A DNA stretch of 64,000 nucleotides from Fervidibacter sinensis (GTDB taxonomy: Bacteria; Armatimonadota; Fervidibacteria; Fervidibacterales; Fervidibacteraceae). Location of the stretch: assembly GCA_032161045.1 (NCBI GenBank), contig JAVHTH010000002.1. One strand, given 5' to 3'. The translations under genes and the position numbers were made by a program. Positions within the stretch are counted from its first letter, which is position 1. Each line of letters starts with the position of its first letter. Below are positions 52,014 to 60,907 of the stretch, one piece after another. The notes under the pieces are model-generated. The model searched no databases and was not told where the DNA came from. It saw only the letters and a list, made by a program, of their open reading frames with translations.

Positions 52014-52733
52014 GTGAATGCCGAAGAAATTCAAGTCCGCATCAAATTCTTTGGTCCGGCAAAGGACTTAACCGGTTGTGAAGAAACGACTTTGAACTTA
52101 CCGAAGGGTTCGCCCCTTTCAGAGGCAATAAACATCCTGCTCAGCACTTTCCCCAACTTAACTGAACGATTGCACCATTATCGGTTTGCAGTCAACACTG
52201 ACTACGCCGATGAAAACACCATACTTGAGGATGGTGACGAAATCGCTTTGATTCCTCCAGTCAGCGGTGGGGCAATTGAAACCGAGACTAAAGTTTTTGT
52301 CAAGTTAACGAGGGAGCCAATTGAACTTGAATCCTTGTTTGCTTTCGTTTCATCCTCGCAAGCAGGTGCAATTGTGAGTTTCGTCGGAACAGTTCGGGAA
52401 TTCAGTTACGGCAAAAAAGTGAAAGCGTTGACCTACGAAGCCTATGAACCTATGGCGGAAAAGGAGTTGCAACGAATTGCCGATGAAATGATGGAGCGAT
52501 GGCAGTTGTGCAAGGTCGCAATTGTCCACCGCGTTGGGGAACTTGAAGTTAGCGAGGTTGCTGTCGCCATATTCGTTTCGGCACCACACCGAGCCAATGC
52601 CTTTGAAGCAGCGAGATACGCTATTGAGCGCATCAAAGAAATCGTGCCAATTTGGAAGCGCGAGCATTTCGCTGATGGAACGACCGTTTGGGTTGAACCA
52701 AATCTCAGGTTTGAGGAAAGTCAACCTCGCTGA
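52014..52733 (+). CDS. MoaD-MoaE fusion (molybdopterin synthase)
   Basis: 239 residues from GTG (AGGAGTG upstream). Residues ~1-90 are MoaD (IRIKFFGPAKDLTG-like start, LEDGDEIALIPPVSGG with the thiocarboxylate-site Gly-Gly). Residues ~95-239 are MoaE (AGAIVSFVGTVREFSYGKKV, ALTYEAYEPMAEKEL, VAIFVSAPHRANAFEAARYA, VPIWKREHFADGTTVW). Together they convert precursor Z to molybdopterin. In the fused form the MoaD Gly-Gly is internal; MoaX of mycobacteria, with the same layout, must be cleaved to work. No other moa gene is adjacent. Confidence 0.9.
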   Translation: MNAEEIQVRIKFFGPAKDLTGCEETTLNLPKGSPLSEAINILLSTFPNLTERLHHYRFAVNTDYADENTILEDGDEIALIPPVSGGAIETETKVFVKLTREPIELESLFAFVSSSQAGAIVSFVGTVREFSYGKKVKALTYEAYEPMAEKELQRIADEMMERWQLCKVAIVHRVGELEVSEVAVAIFVSAPHRANAFEAARYAIERIKEIVPIWKREHFADGTTVWVEPNLRFEESQPR

Positions 52734-52848
52734 GCAGAGTTCAGTTGTCCCCAGAACCTAACCTGCTAAATAGGTCTCAAAGTGTCAACTTTGCTGGGAT
52801 TAAAAGTTGAAGTGGAGAGTGCCGAAAGTTCTTACAGGTGAAGCCAAT

Positions 52849-55290
52849 GTGAAGAAGCGGTTTTCTTTGCGCCACATAGTTGCTGTTTTTATTGTGACGA
52901 TACTGATCGTGGTCGTTGGGTTTTGCTTTATTGCCTTCCACCATTTCGTTGAAGGTAGAGGGACTGCTTTGACGCTGAACTTACTGGGTCGGCAGCGAAT
53001 GATGGCTCAAAGGTTCGTTAGATACATCGTGATCTTTCTGCTGACCAAGCAACAATTTCACTTGGACAAGGCAAAGGAAAGTGCTCAGAAGTTTGAGGAA
53101 AGGATGGAAAAGTTGCTTGAAGGCGGGGAAGTTTCTTTCATGAAGGTAACCGCAAAAATTCCCCCTATCAAATGTCCAGCCTGCAGAGATAACTTGCTTG
53201 AGGCTCAAGAAAAATGGAAGCAATTGAGGTCAGTGGCACAATCCGCCATCCAAGATGGGGAAATTCAATTTGACGCGATGGAGCAAATTTTGGACGCGTT
53301 GATTGATTCGCTGGATCAGGCGTCTCTGGACTACCAAAAATCAATGGAATTGCACCATCGCCGCTCGTTCTTAGTTGTGCTTCTGTTTGCAGTGTTCAGC
53401 GGGTTAGTTTTTGCTGTCAGTTGGGGGTTGCTTAAGACAAAAGTTTTGAAGCCCATAGCATCCTTAACTCAAGCAGCACATGAACTTTCTCAAGGCAATT
53501 GGGAAACATCCATTGCTATACCTGATTGTCATGAACTAAGCATCTTGGCAAGCACCTTTGACACGATGAGGCAAACTTTGTGCCAGCAATTTGATGCTTT
53601 GCTTAAGCGAGCAAAGGAATGGGAATCTCTAAACGAATTGTTGCTCACCACTATTCAGCGATTGGACCCTTACAGCATCGCCCGTTCGGCATCAAAGGTC
53701 ATCCAACGCCTTTATCCTAACTCTGAAACGGTCGTTTTCGCCTATGAGCCCGAAGAGGATGGTTTTAGGCTTCTCCACACATCGTTTGACATAGCGCCAA
53801 TTCTCGCTCCCTTAGGCTTCAAAGAAGATGAGGTCATACCGGTGACAGCGTTCTCATCTTTGACCATGCAATCCTTGCAGCAGGGGCAAGTCATTCACAT
53901 CGGTGATTTCGCAAAGGTCAGTTCACCAATAGCACAAGTTTTCTCAGAGTTTGGACAACGGTCTGCTATTGCTGCCCCTATTTGGATGGGTGAGGGGGAG
54001 TTGTTGGGATTTATCGGCGTGATTAGGACGCAACCTGATGCCTTTACTGACGCTGAACTTTCCTTGCTTCAAACAATTGGTCGTCAAATTTCTGTTGCTT
54101 TTTACAACGCCCAACTCTTTGAGCAACTTCAAAAAGCCTACACTGACTTGAAAGAAACTCAAACAATGCTGATACAGCAAGAGAGATTGAAAGCGTTGGG
54201 ACAAATGGCGAGCGGGGTCGTTCACGATGTCGGTAATGCTCTCGTTCCCACCTTAGCCGCTGCCGAAGATTTGATGGACCATCCAGATCCAGTTGTTAGA
54301 GCGAAAGCGGAACAGATTTCTCAAAGCGTTGATGACATCCTTCACATCATTGACCGCTTGAGGACTTTCTACCGCTCCCGTGAACCGCAAGAGGAACTTG
54401 AACCTGTTGACTTGAACAAAATTGCCCGACAGGTTGTAGATTTAACGCGCCCACGATGGTATGACATGGCTATGAGTGAAAGGGTAACGATAGAGATGAG
54501 AACTGTTCTTGATGAAACTCTCCCCCCAATAGCGGGAATAGCATCAGAAGTTCGTGAAGCGTTAATCAATTTGGTTTTCAACGCAGTTGATGCAATCCTT
54601 GCAAAAGGGGAGCCCAACGGTCGCATTGAGATTGCGACGGGCAAGCGAGATAAGTGGGTTTTCGTTGAAGTGCGTGATACAGGAATTGGCATGGACGAAG
54701 AAACAAAAATCCGTTGTCTTGAACCCTTCTTCACAACAAAGGGAGAACGAGGCACTGGCTTGGGGTTGATGATGGTTTATGGGGTTATACAGCGGCACGA
54801 GGGCGACATTGAAATTGAAAGCGAGGTCGGCAAGGGGAGTACCTTTAGGTTGCTGTTCCCAATGAAAGTTGTGGCAGAAAAGAGGGAAGCAACAGCGCTT
54901 GAAATTGAAGTGTCTAAATTGAGCGTACTTTTAGCGGATGACGACCCAAGAGTTAGGAATGCGCTCGCAGAGAAACTAAGGGCTTGGGGACACGAAGTCA
55001 CTACCGCACACGATGGTGAAGAGGCGTGGCAATTGTTCCGAAAAGCAATTGAAGAAGGCAAGCCTTTTGACCTGATAATAACTGATTTTGGGATGCCGAA
55101 AATGGGAGGAGATGAGTTGCTACTACGGATCAAAAGGATTTCGCAATCAATCCCGGTGTTGGTCATCACAGGTTGGGGGAAAGAGCGAACAGTTGCGAAG
55201 GCGGATAAAGTTCTGAGCAAACCCGTCAGGTGGCATGAGTTAAAGGAAGCGATCGCCGAGGCAGTAAAGCATAAGCAGGTCCGCAGTTAG
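52849..55290 (+). CDS. Hybrid sensor histidine kinase with PilJ/NarX-type sensor, GAF and receiver domains
   Basis: 813 residues from GTG (AGGTGA upstream; a TTG at 52807 is possible). Order: TM1 (~8-30), extracytoplasmic type-IV-pili methyl-accepting-like segment (TLNLLGRQRMMAQRF) with a CPAC pair at 109-112, TM2 (~174-193), HAMP-like (~195-245), GAF (~265-425), HisKA with phospho-His459 (GVVHDVGNALVP). The ATPase has N-box NLVFNAVDAI and DTGIGMDEETKIR and GERGTGLGLMMVYG. A C-terminal receiver has DDD at 697-699 and phospho-Asp746 (IITDFGMPKMGG). No output regulator is next to it. Confidence 0.9.
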   Translation: MKKRFSLRHIVAVFIVTILIVVVGFCFIAFHHFVEGRGTALTLNLLGRQRMMAQRFVRYIVIFLLTKQQFHLDKAKESAQKFEERMEKLLEGGEVSFMKVTAKIPPIKCPACRDNLLEAQEKWKQLRSVAQSAIQDGEIQFDAMEQILDALIDSLDQASLDYQKSMELHHRRSFLVVLLFAVFSGLVFAVSWGLLKTKVLKPIASLTQAAHELSQGNWETSIAIPDCHELSILASTFDTMRQTLCQQFDALLKRAKEWESLNELLLTTIQRLDPYSIARSASKVIQRLYPNSETVVFAYEPEEDGFRLLHTSFDIAPILAPLGFKEDEVIPVTAFSSLTMQSLQQGQVIHIGDFAKVSSPIAQVFSEFGQRSAIAAPIWMGEGELLGFIGVIRTQPDAFTDAELSLLQTIGRQISVAFYNAQLFEQLQKAYTDLKETQTMLIQQERLKALGQMASGVVHDVGNALVPTLAAAEDLMDHPDPVVRAKAEQISQSVDDILHIIDRLRTFYRSREPQEELEPVDLNKIARQVVDLTRPRWYDMAMSERVTIEMRTVLDETLPPIAGIASEVREALINLVFNAVDAILAKGEPNGRIEIATGKRDKWVFVEVRDTGIGMDEETKIRCLEPFFTTKGERGTGLGLMMVYGVIQRHEGDIEIESEVGKGSTFRLLFPMKVVAEKREATALEIEVSKLSVLLADDDPRVRNALAEKLRAWGHEVTTAHDGEEAWQLFRKAIEEGKPFDLIITDFGMPKMGGDELLLRIKRISQSIPVLVITGWGKERTVAKADKVLSKPVRWHELKEAIAEAVKHKQVRS

Positions 55291-55444
55291 CCGAAAGGGA
55301 CTAACTGGAGCCCCACACCGTCTCCCCGCCCTTAATGACACCTAATTTCGCTTCGCTGCGAATTTATGTCTGGTTGGCTCCTTGTGCCTCAGAATTAATG
55401 AATGCCTTCTCCAATTGTCCGAACTGAACGGAGGTGTCAAAGTC

Positions 55445-56836
55445 ATGACCCAAATGCAGGCTGCAAGGCAAGGTATTGTCACCGAGGAGATGCACATAGT
55501 TGCCCGAGATGAGGGCGTTGACCCTGAATGGCTTCGCGAGCAAATCGCCAAGGGGCGAGTTGTGATACCACGAAACATCAACCATCCCAACTACTACCCT
55601 GTTGGTATTGGCGAAGGTTTGAGGACTAAGGTCAACGCCAACATCGGCACTTCGCCCGACCATGTTGACTTGGAAGAGGAACTGCTCAAGGTGGAAATTT
55701 GTGAGCGTTACGGTGCTGACACGATCATGGATTTGAGCACTGGTGGCGATTTGGACTTAATCCGAGTGACCATTTTGAACCGATGGCGAAAACCACTCGG
55801 GACAGTGCCCGTTTACCAAGTTGCGTGGGAGTTGCTCCGGGAAGGCAAATCAATCACGGAAATGGATCCGGAGCATCTGTTTGAGGTCATAGAGCGACAA
55901 GCACAGCAGGGTGTGGATTTCATGACCTTGCACTGCGGCGTCACTCGCGAGGCGTTGAGAATTTTCGTCCAACAAAACCGAGCCTGTGGTATGGTTTCTC
56001 GCGGTGGTTCTTTGTTGGCTCATTGGATGGCTCACAATAGGGCAGAAAACCCGCTCTATGAGCAGTTTGACCGATTGCTGGAAATTTGTGCTAAATACGA
56101 TGTGACCATAAGCCTCGGTGATGGGATGCGACCGGGCGCAATTGCAGATGCCGGTGATGCAGCACAGTGGTATGAAACTTCAGTATTGGGAGAATTGACG
56201 CTTAGAGCATGGGAAGCAGGGGTTCAGGTCATGATTGAAGGTCCGGGGCATGTCCCAATCCATCACATTGAAGCCCACATCAAGATGATGAAGCGCTTAT
56301 GTCACGGTGCTCCGGTTTATGTGCTTGGTCCCTTGACCTGTGACATTGGTGCCGGATATGACCACATTACCGCTGCTATTGGTGGAGCAATAGCAGCAGC
56401 AGCCGGTGCAGATTTTTTGTGCTATGTGACTCCTGCTGAACACCTTCGTTTGCCTAATCCCGAAGATGTTAGACAGGGAATTATTGCTGCACGAATTGCT
56501 GCCCATTCTGGAGACATCGCAAAAGGTGTCAATGGGGCTTGGGAACAAAATTTGAAGATGTCCAAAGCCCGATATCGGCTTGACTGGGAAACCATGTTTG
56601 CCCTCGCCCTTGACCCCGACAAAGCCCGAGAATATCGCATGCTCAGTGAGGATTACGCAAAAGGAGTTTGCACTATGTGTGGCGACTTTTGCGCTTATGT
56701 CGCCTCTATGACGACCGAAAGGAAGGCATTAGAGGCATTGACAGAATGTGGCAAGGGAAGCGAAAAGAGACGCCCCGCTGATTTGAAGGAAGCCGAATTG
56801 CATCGCCTTCGCGAAAAACTTGGCTCAACAGTGTAG
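55445..56836 (+). CDS. thiC: Phosphomethylpyrimidine synthase ThiC
   Basis: 463 residues. Radical SAM enzyme making the pyrimidine of thiamine from AIR. Visible: DEGVDPEWLREQIAKGRVVI, GTSPDHVDLEEELLKVEICE, TIMDLSTGGDLDLIR, TVPVYQVAWELL, FMTLHCGVTREAL, VMIEGPGHVPIHHIEAHIKM, and the cluster site CTMCGDFCAYVAS near the C-terminus (C-x2-C-x3-C). This spacing is one residue shorter than the C-x2-C-x4-C of E. coli-type ThiC. The protein belongs to the shorter ThiC form. GGAGGTGTCAAAGTC precedes the ATG. I saw no TPP riboswitch in the 150 bp upstream. Confidence 0.93.
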   Translation: MTQMQAARQGIVTEEMHIVARDEGVDPEWLREQIAKGRVVIPRNINHPNYYPVGIGEGLRTKVNANIGTSPDHVDLEEELLKVEICERYGADTIMDLSTGGDLDLIRVTILNRWRKPLGTVPVYQVAWELLREGKSITEMDPEHLFEVIERQAQQGVDFMTLHCGVTREALRIFVQQNRACGMVSRGGSLLAHWMAHNRAENPLYEQFDRLLEICAKYDVTISLGDGMRPGAIADAGDAAQWYETSVLGELTLRAWEAGVQVMIEGPGHVPIHHIEAHIKMMKRLCHGAPVYVLGPLTCDIGAGYDHITAAIGGAIAAAAGADFLCYVTPAEHLRLPNPEDVRQGIIAARIAAHSGDIAKGVNGAWEQNLKMSKARYRLDWETMFALALDPDKAREYRMLSEDYAKGVCTMCGDFCAYVASMTTERKALEALTECGKGSEKRRPADLKEAELHRLREKLGSTV

Positions 56837-57028
56837 TCTCAGCAGTTTGAAGCCACAGAAGTCATGTGATGTTGAATTCTGGTTGAAGCACAACTTCTCA
56901 TTTCACCACCAGCACTCTCTACGGATATTCACGCCGTTTCATACCCGCTTCGCGGCTGGCAGCGAACCTTTCAGTATTTGCGGATGTTATTGCCAAATGC
57001 AAAGTAAACTAAACTAAAAACAAAAAAA
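56837..57028. other. Gene-free stretch after thiC
   Basis: No gene is visible. The last 30 bp become very A-rich (AAACTAAACTAAAAACAAAA) directly before the hairpin at 57029. Confidence 0.5.
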
Positions 57029-57061
57029 CCCTCAGGTGGCGGGAGGGGGACCACCTGAGGG
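57029..57061. promoter_or_regulatory. 11-bp perfect hairpin ahead of a prepilin relic
   Basis: CCCTCAGGTGG-(11 nt)-CCACCTGAGGG, preceded by an A-tract and followed after 9 bp by AGGGAGGTG, the ribosome site of the prepilin relic. Read on the minus strand, the stem is followed by TTTTTTTGTTTTT, a perfect intrinsic terminator layout, but no minus-strand gene lies to its right. On the plus strand it would be a structured 5' leader. Confidence 0.55.
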
Positions 57062-57077
57062 CCGGGAGGGAGGTGTG

Positions 57078-57234
57078 ATGATGCGGCGTCGTCGGCTTCA
57101 CCCTCATTGAATTGCTCGTTGTTTTCTTCGTCAATCGTCTGCTTCCATTTTCCTTATCGGCTGCTTCCTTTTGCCATTTTAATTTGACGCTGCACCTGTT
57201 TTCCGGTTGCTTTGCCTCTTCGCTTGGTTTGTAA
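57078..57234 (+). pseudogene. Relic of a type IV prepilin / DUF1559-type gene
   Basis: A strong ribosome site (GGGAGGGAGGTGTG) is followed by ATG ATG and four Arg codons, then a -1 shift at 57094-57096. The shifted frame reads GFTLIELLVVFFVNRLLPFS and runs to TAA at 57232-57234. GFTLIELLVV is the prepilin peptidase site and the first half of the pilin helix. The expected continuation (IAIIAILAAILFPVFA) has degenerated and the rest of the gene is missing. An intact relative of the C-terminal half, without prepilin start, is at 47032-47613. Confidence 0.65.
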
Positions 57235-57421
57235 GGGGTTTCCCCTATTCCTCACTGCTCACACCAAAACCAAGCCATTCCCCTTAGACGCCGCAAACTC
57301 TAAAAGGTTTCACTTGTGTGATGTTTCGTCTTTGCGTCTTCACCGATTTACAACTTGGAGCAAAGGTGTTAACATGGCAGCGAGGACAAGCAATGAACTT
57401 TGTGAGGTTGGAGGGATTGAG

Positions 57422-57625
57422 ATGCCGGTTATTCGGGTTGACGGTCCACAAATCAGCGTGGACAAAAAGAGAGAACTTGCAAGAAGGCTTACTGAAGTCG
57501 CTGCTGAAGTGTATGGGATGGACAAAGAACACATCATCGTGCTGATTAGAGAAAACCCGCCAGAAAATGTTGGCGTTGGCGGAGAATTGGTCATTGACAG
57601 GCGTAAGAAGGCTTCATCCGAGTGA
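57422..57625 (+). CDS. 4-oxalocrotonate tautomerase family protein
   Basis: 67 residues. The tautomerase fold uses the N-terminal proline as base; the chosen start gives MPVIRVDGPQISVDKKRELA, so Pro1 is exposed after Met removal. The rest fits: RRLTEVAAEVYGMDKEHIIV and NPPENVGVGGELV. TTGGAGGGATTGAG precedes the ATG at 57422. An in-frame ATG 19 codons earlier (57374) also has a ribosome-like site but would hide Pro1. Substrate is unknown. It is 70 bp ahead of the GH36-like gene, probably in one operon. Confidence 0.85.
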   Translation: MPVIRVDGPQISVDKKRELARRLTEVAAEVYGMDKEHIIVLIRENPPENVGVGGELVIDRRKKASSE

Positions 57626-57695
57626 TTTAATTCACCGTCGTGGGAGAAGGGTGTTAGAGCGGTCAACAACAAAAATGCGAAAGGAGTGTGGCGCG

Positions 57696-59834
57696 ATGGA
57701 GCAAGGAATTGCAGTGGTTTTTGATGAAGCGGTTGGCAAATTTTCGCTAACTCACCCCGTTTTAGGGTTATTCGCCCAAGGAATTGTGACAATTTCCGTC
57801 AACGGCTCTTATGTGTGCACTTCTTCCCACAGACTCCATTTTGAAATTGCACCGCAAGAAGGAGGAAGTCTAACCGTTCATTGGCGCCCATCAGAATCGT
57901 TGCCGATTTTTGAACTTTCGTTCAAATCCGAAGAAGAAACCGTCACTTTGAAAGTGACTTGCGAGGAGCCGGTCAAGGGAGAGGTGGAAGTCCATGGCGA
58001 GTTGTTCATGGGACATGAACCATATCTTGGGCGATTGCCCGACGAAGAGAACTTTGGAATCTTCTCACTCGCCCACGGTCCAGTGACAAGTAAGACCGCA
58101 AAAACTCTTTTCAACCGCTTCAACGACACTGCTGTGACTTTGCCTCAGTCGGATATTTACCACGACCCAAACGAACCTCCTGACCGCTACCGCTTTGTCA
58201 GCAAGGGTTCAATTGGTGAAATCATTTTCACTGCAAAGGTGACTACCGATGTCATCAAGCGGCACGGAATTCGTTACTACGCACCCATTGACAAATCCGT
58301 TTTCACCCACGCGCCAACGGGTTGGTGTTCGTGGTATTACTACTACCAGAACATCACGCAAGAGGAATGGGAGAAAAATGTCAAGTGGCTTGCAGAGAAC
58401 TTGCGAGATTTCGGGCTTGAGTGGGTCCAACTTGACGATGGTTGGCAACTTGACAACGGTAACCCCAAAACTCCCGGCGGACGCGATTGGCGAGGTCCAA
58501 ACGAAAAGTTCAGTAAAGGCATGAAATGGGTCGCTGATATAGTCAAGCAACACGGCATGAAGCCGGGCATATGGCTCATCCCACAAAAGACGGATAGCGA
58601 TGAGGTTTACAACGAACATCCGGATTGGTTCTTGAGAAAGCCCGACGGCACCCCTGTCCGTATCGGTGACTGGCACCCGCGAAAAGTTGAGAGTTATGTC
58701 GTTGATCCGACCAATCCTGAAGCCCTTGAATACATCAAGCGCTTGTTCCACACTCTCGCTTACGATTGGGGCTTTGACTACTTCAAGATTGACAACCAAC
58801 CTGAATTCAGCCGCTGGTATGATGAGCATGCCGATGCCCGCAAGTTTCCAGAAATTCCCGGAAGCGAAGCGTATCGGATGACACTGAAAGCAATTAGAGA
58901 AGCCATTGGACCGAACAAGTATCTGCTCGGCTGCTACGGTATCCCGCTTGACGGAATCGGCATTATGAACGGCAGTCGGACTGGCGGCGACATGGAAGCA
59001 AGTTGGCAGGGTTGTCAAGTAATGATTCGCACAATCACACGGTGGGGCTTCTTGAACAATGTCGTTTGGTGGTGTGACCCTGACACTTTGTGCGTCCGAG
59101 AACCGTTGACTTTGGGTGAAGCGCGAATCATGGCAACGCTTGTTTCGCTTAGCGGGCAAGCGCTCATGACCAGTGACAAGATGTATGAACTGCCAGAAGA
59201 GCGAGTTGAAATCTTGCGCCGTGTCATTCCAACCGTTGATATTCACCCGATGGAGTTCTATCCTTGGGATGAAGACGAACGAGGGAGACCGAAAATCGTT
59301 GACTTGAAGATCGCCAAGCATTACGGCAGTTGGGATGTAGTTGCTGTTTTCAATTGGCAGGAAGAACCCGAGACGATTGAGGTTGATTTCGCTAAACTCG
59401 GCTTGCCAACGGGCAACGGAATTCGCTACCATGTTTTTGAGTTTTGGAGCAAACGATACGAAGGGCAATTTGAGAATGGCTTTTCGGTCACTTTGCCGAT
59501 CCGAACTTGCGAGGTCTTCGCCATCCGACAGGTATTGGAGCATCCACAAGTTATTTCCACATCGCGCCACATCACTCAAGGTGTTGTTGACCTTCTTGAA
59601 TTGGTCTGGGATGAACCGAACAACGAACTTCACGGAAGCAGTTTGCTTGTCAGAAATGACCCCTACCGGCTCTATGTTTATGTCCCAACGGGCTTCTCCT
59701 TCGGCGAACTCCTTACTGAGCCGCGAAAAAGTCAAATCAAAGCCGAAGTTAAGCGAGACAAAGAACTCCTCATTGTGGAAATGCTGAGCGGGGAGAACCA
59801 ACAAGTTGATTGGTCGTTGCGGTTCAGAAAGTGA
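57696..59834 (+). CDS. GH36-like alpha-galactosidase/raffinose-synthase-type glycosidase
   Basis: 712 residues. N-terminal beta-sandwich (~1-215), TIM barrel (~216-560) and C-terminal beta domain. Barrel motifs: TGWCSWYYYYQNITQEEW, LEWVQLDDGWQ, GMKPGIWLIP, FDYFKIDNQPEF (nucleophile Asp near 367) and GSRTGGDMEASWQ (acid/base Asp near 431). Fits clan GH-D. No signal peptide, so it should act in the cytoplasm. AAAGGAG lies 9 bp before the ATG at 57696; longer in-frame starts are unsupported. Alpha-galactosidase is the most likely activity, but other alpha-glycosides are possible. Confidence 0.8.
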   Translation: MEQGIAVVFDEAVGKFSLTHPVLGLFAQGIVTISVNGSYVCTSSHRLHFEIAPQEGGSLTVHWRPSESLPIFELSFKSEEETVTLKVTCEEPVKGEVEVHGELFMGHEPYLGRLPDEENFGIFSLAHGPVTSKTAKTLFNRFNDTAVTLPQSDIYHDPNEPPDRYRFVSKGSIGEIIFTAKVTTDVIKRHGIRYYAPIDKSVFTHAPTGWCSWYYYYQNITQEEWEKNVKWLAENLRDFGLEWVQLDDGWQLDNGNPKTPGGRDWRGPNEKFSKGMKWVADIVKQHGMKPGIWLIPQKTDSDEVYNEHPDWFLRKPDGTPVRIGDWHPRKVESYVVDPTNPEALEYIKRLFHTLAYDWGFDYFKIDNQPEFSRWYDEHADARKFPEIPGSEAYRMTLKAIREAIGPNKYLLGCYGIPLDGIGIMNGSRTGGDMEASWQGCQVMIRTITRWGFLNNVVWWCDPDTLCVREPLTLGEARIMATLVSLSGQALMTSDKMYELPEERVEILRRVIPTVDIHPMEFYPWDEDERGRPKIVDLKIAKHYGSWDVVAVFNWQEEPETIEVDFAKLGLPTGNGIRYHVFEFWSKRYEGQFENGFSVTLPIRTCEVFAIRQVLEHPQVISTSRHITQGVVDLLELVWDEPNNELHGSSLLVRNDPYRLYVYVPTGFSFGELLTEPRKSQIKAEVKRDKELLIVEMLSGENQQVDWSLRFRK

Positions 59835-60036
59835 TGTAAGCGTTTGCAAAAGAGGAATCATCCTCAATTGGTTTCTGGTTCGTGGCTTTATCGCGCATGT
59901 TGAATTTGGGAAGGCAATGATCTCGCTTTGGGAGGTTTTAACCGCACTGCTGAGCTTTAGCCCTCAGGTGGTGGCAAACTTTTGAACGGAAACAATGTGT
60001 GCATTGACGCTTCCTTAGCAAAGGTAGGTGTCAACC

Positions 60037-60324
60037 GTGAGAGAATACCGTGGCGTTGTCAAGAATGGCGTCGTCATTTTGGAAGATGGTTCGGATTTGC
60101 CCGACGGCACGAAGGTTCGGGTCATCGTGGAAGAAGCGCAAATGTGGCAGCCAAGTGAGGAAAAGTGGGAGCATTTCTGGCAATTTTTGCAAACCGCGTG
60201 GAAAGCAGAATTGAGAGAGGGTGAGCAGGTTCACGACGATGTAAGCGAACGCATTGATGAATATTTGGCAGAAGCGCTATTGAAGCATAAACTTGCTCGG
60301 AAGGAGGAAGGCGATGAAAAGTGA
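60037..60324 (+). CDS. AF2212-like (DUF104-type) antitoxin
   Basis: 95 residues from GTG (AGGTAGGTG upstream). The N-terminus YRGVVKNGVVILEDGSDLPDG followed by TKVRVIVEE is the AF2212/DUF104 beta-barrel-like antitoxin domain. The C-terminal half is helical and charged and would wrap the toxin. It overlaps the VapC-like gene by 4 bp (GTGA), fitting a type II module. Confidence 0.78.
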   Translation: MREYRGVVKNGVVILEDGSDLPDGTKVRVIVEEAQMWQPSEEKWEHFWQFLQTAWKAELREGEQVHDDVSERIDEYLAEALLKHKLARKEEGDEK

Positions 60325-60779
60325 TGATTGCTCCAAGTTTTTTACTGCAGCGACTTGGCTGCTTCTCTGACACAGGTTTCTTCTACGCCCTCCATGACCC
60401 TAACGATAAATGGCATGCTCCATGCGTTGCGCTTCTCTCTCAAGTTCAAAGGCACGGCTACATTCTTGTGACGACAAATTTAGTTATCGCAGAAACTCAT
60501 GCCTTATTGCTACACCGCAAAGGTCGTGCAATTGCCTTTGCTTGGCTTGATAACATTGAACACATTGCTCAAATTGAGCGAGCCACCGAAGCCGATGAAA
60601 TCCGCGCGAAAGAGATTTTGCGTCAATACTTGGACCAAGATTTCACTTTTACCGATGCAATTTCCTTCGCTGTAATTGAGCGGCTCGGACTAAGAGTTGC
60701 GTTGAGCGTTGACAGACATTTTGAAGCCTTCAAGGGCAATTTTGTTACGCTCCCGCTAAGTGGAACGAATTTGCCTTAG
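60321..60779 (+). CDS. VapC-like PIN domain toxin
   Basis: 152 residues. PIN ribonuclease motifs: CFSDTGFFYALHDPNDKWH (first Asp), VIAETHALLLHRKG (Glu), DQDFTFTDAISFAVIERLGL (third acid), LSVDRHFEAF (late Asp). All expected catalytic acids are present. Start at GTG 60321 overlaps the antitoxin stop; ATG 60324 is an alternative. The first ~14 residues before SDTGFF are longer than usual for VapC. Confidence 0.82.
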   Translation: MMIAPSFLLQRLGCFSDTGFFYALHDPNDKWHAPCVALLSQVQRHGYILVTTNLVIAETHALLLHRKGRAIAFAWLDNIEHIAQIERATEADEIRAKEILRQYLDQDFTFTDAISFAVIERLGLRVALSVDRHFEAFKGNFVTLPLSGTNLP

Positions 60780-60907
60780 GTGTTCATTTGGCAACTGCCG
60801 ATTTAAGTTGGCAACTTGGTGAAATGCTTGGGTTAGCCGCAACCCCAAATTTGCGGCAATTGTATCACTTAGTGGACACGAGAAATCAACTTGAGAGGTG
60901 AAGGGCG

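Noticed and set aside
55291..55444. TPP riboswitch expected before thiC
   Set aside because: No CTGAGA-type or downstream pairing motifs found by eye in either half; a covariance search would settle it.
57374..57421. Longer start for the tautomerase (MAARTSNELCEVGGIE...)
   Set aside because: Would bury the catalytic Pro1; the start at 57422 has its own good ribosome site.
58209..59867. 552-residue open frame antisense to the GH36-like gene
   Set aside because: Lies fully opposite a well-supported gene, has no recognisable domain and no ribosome site; a shadow of codon bias.
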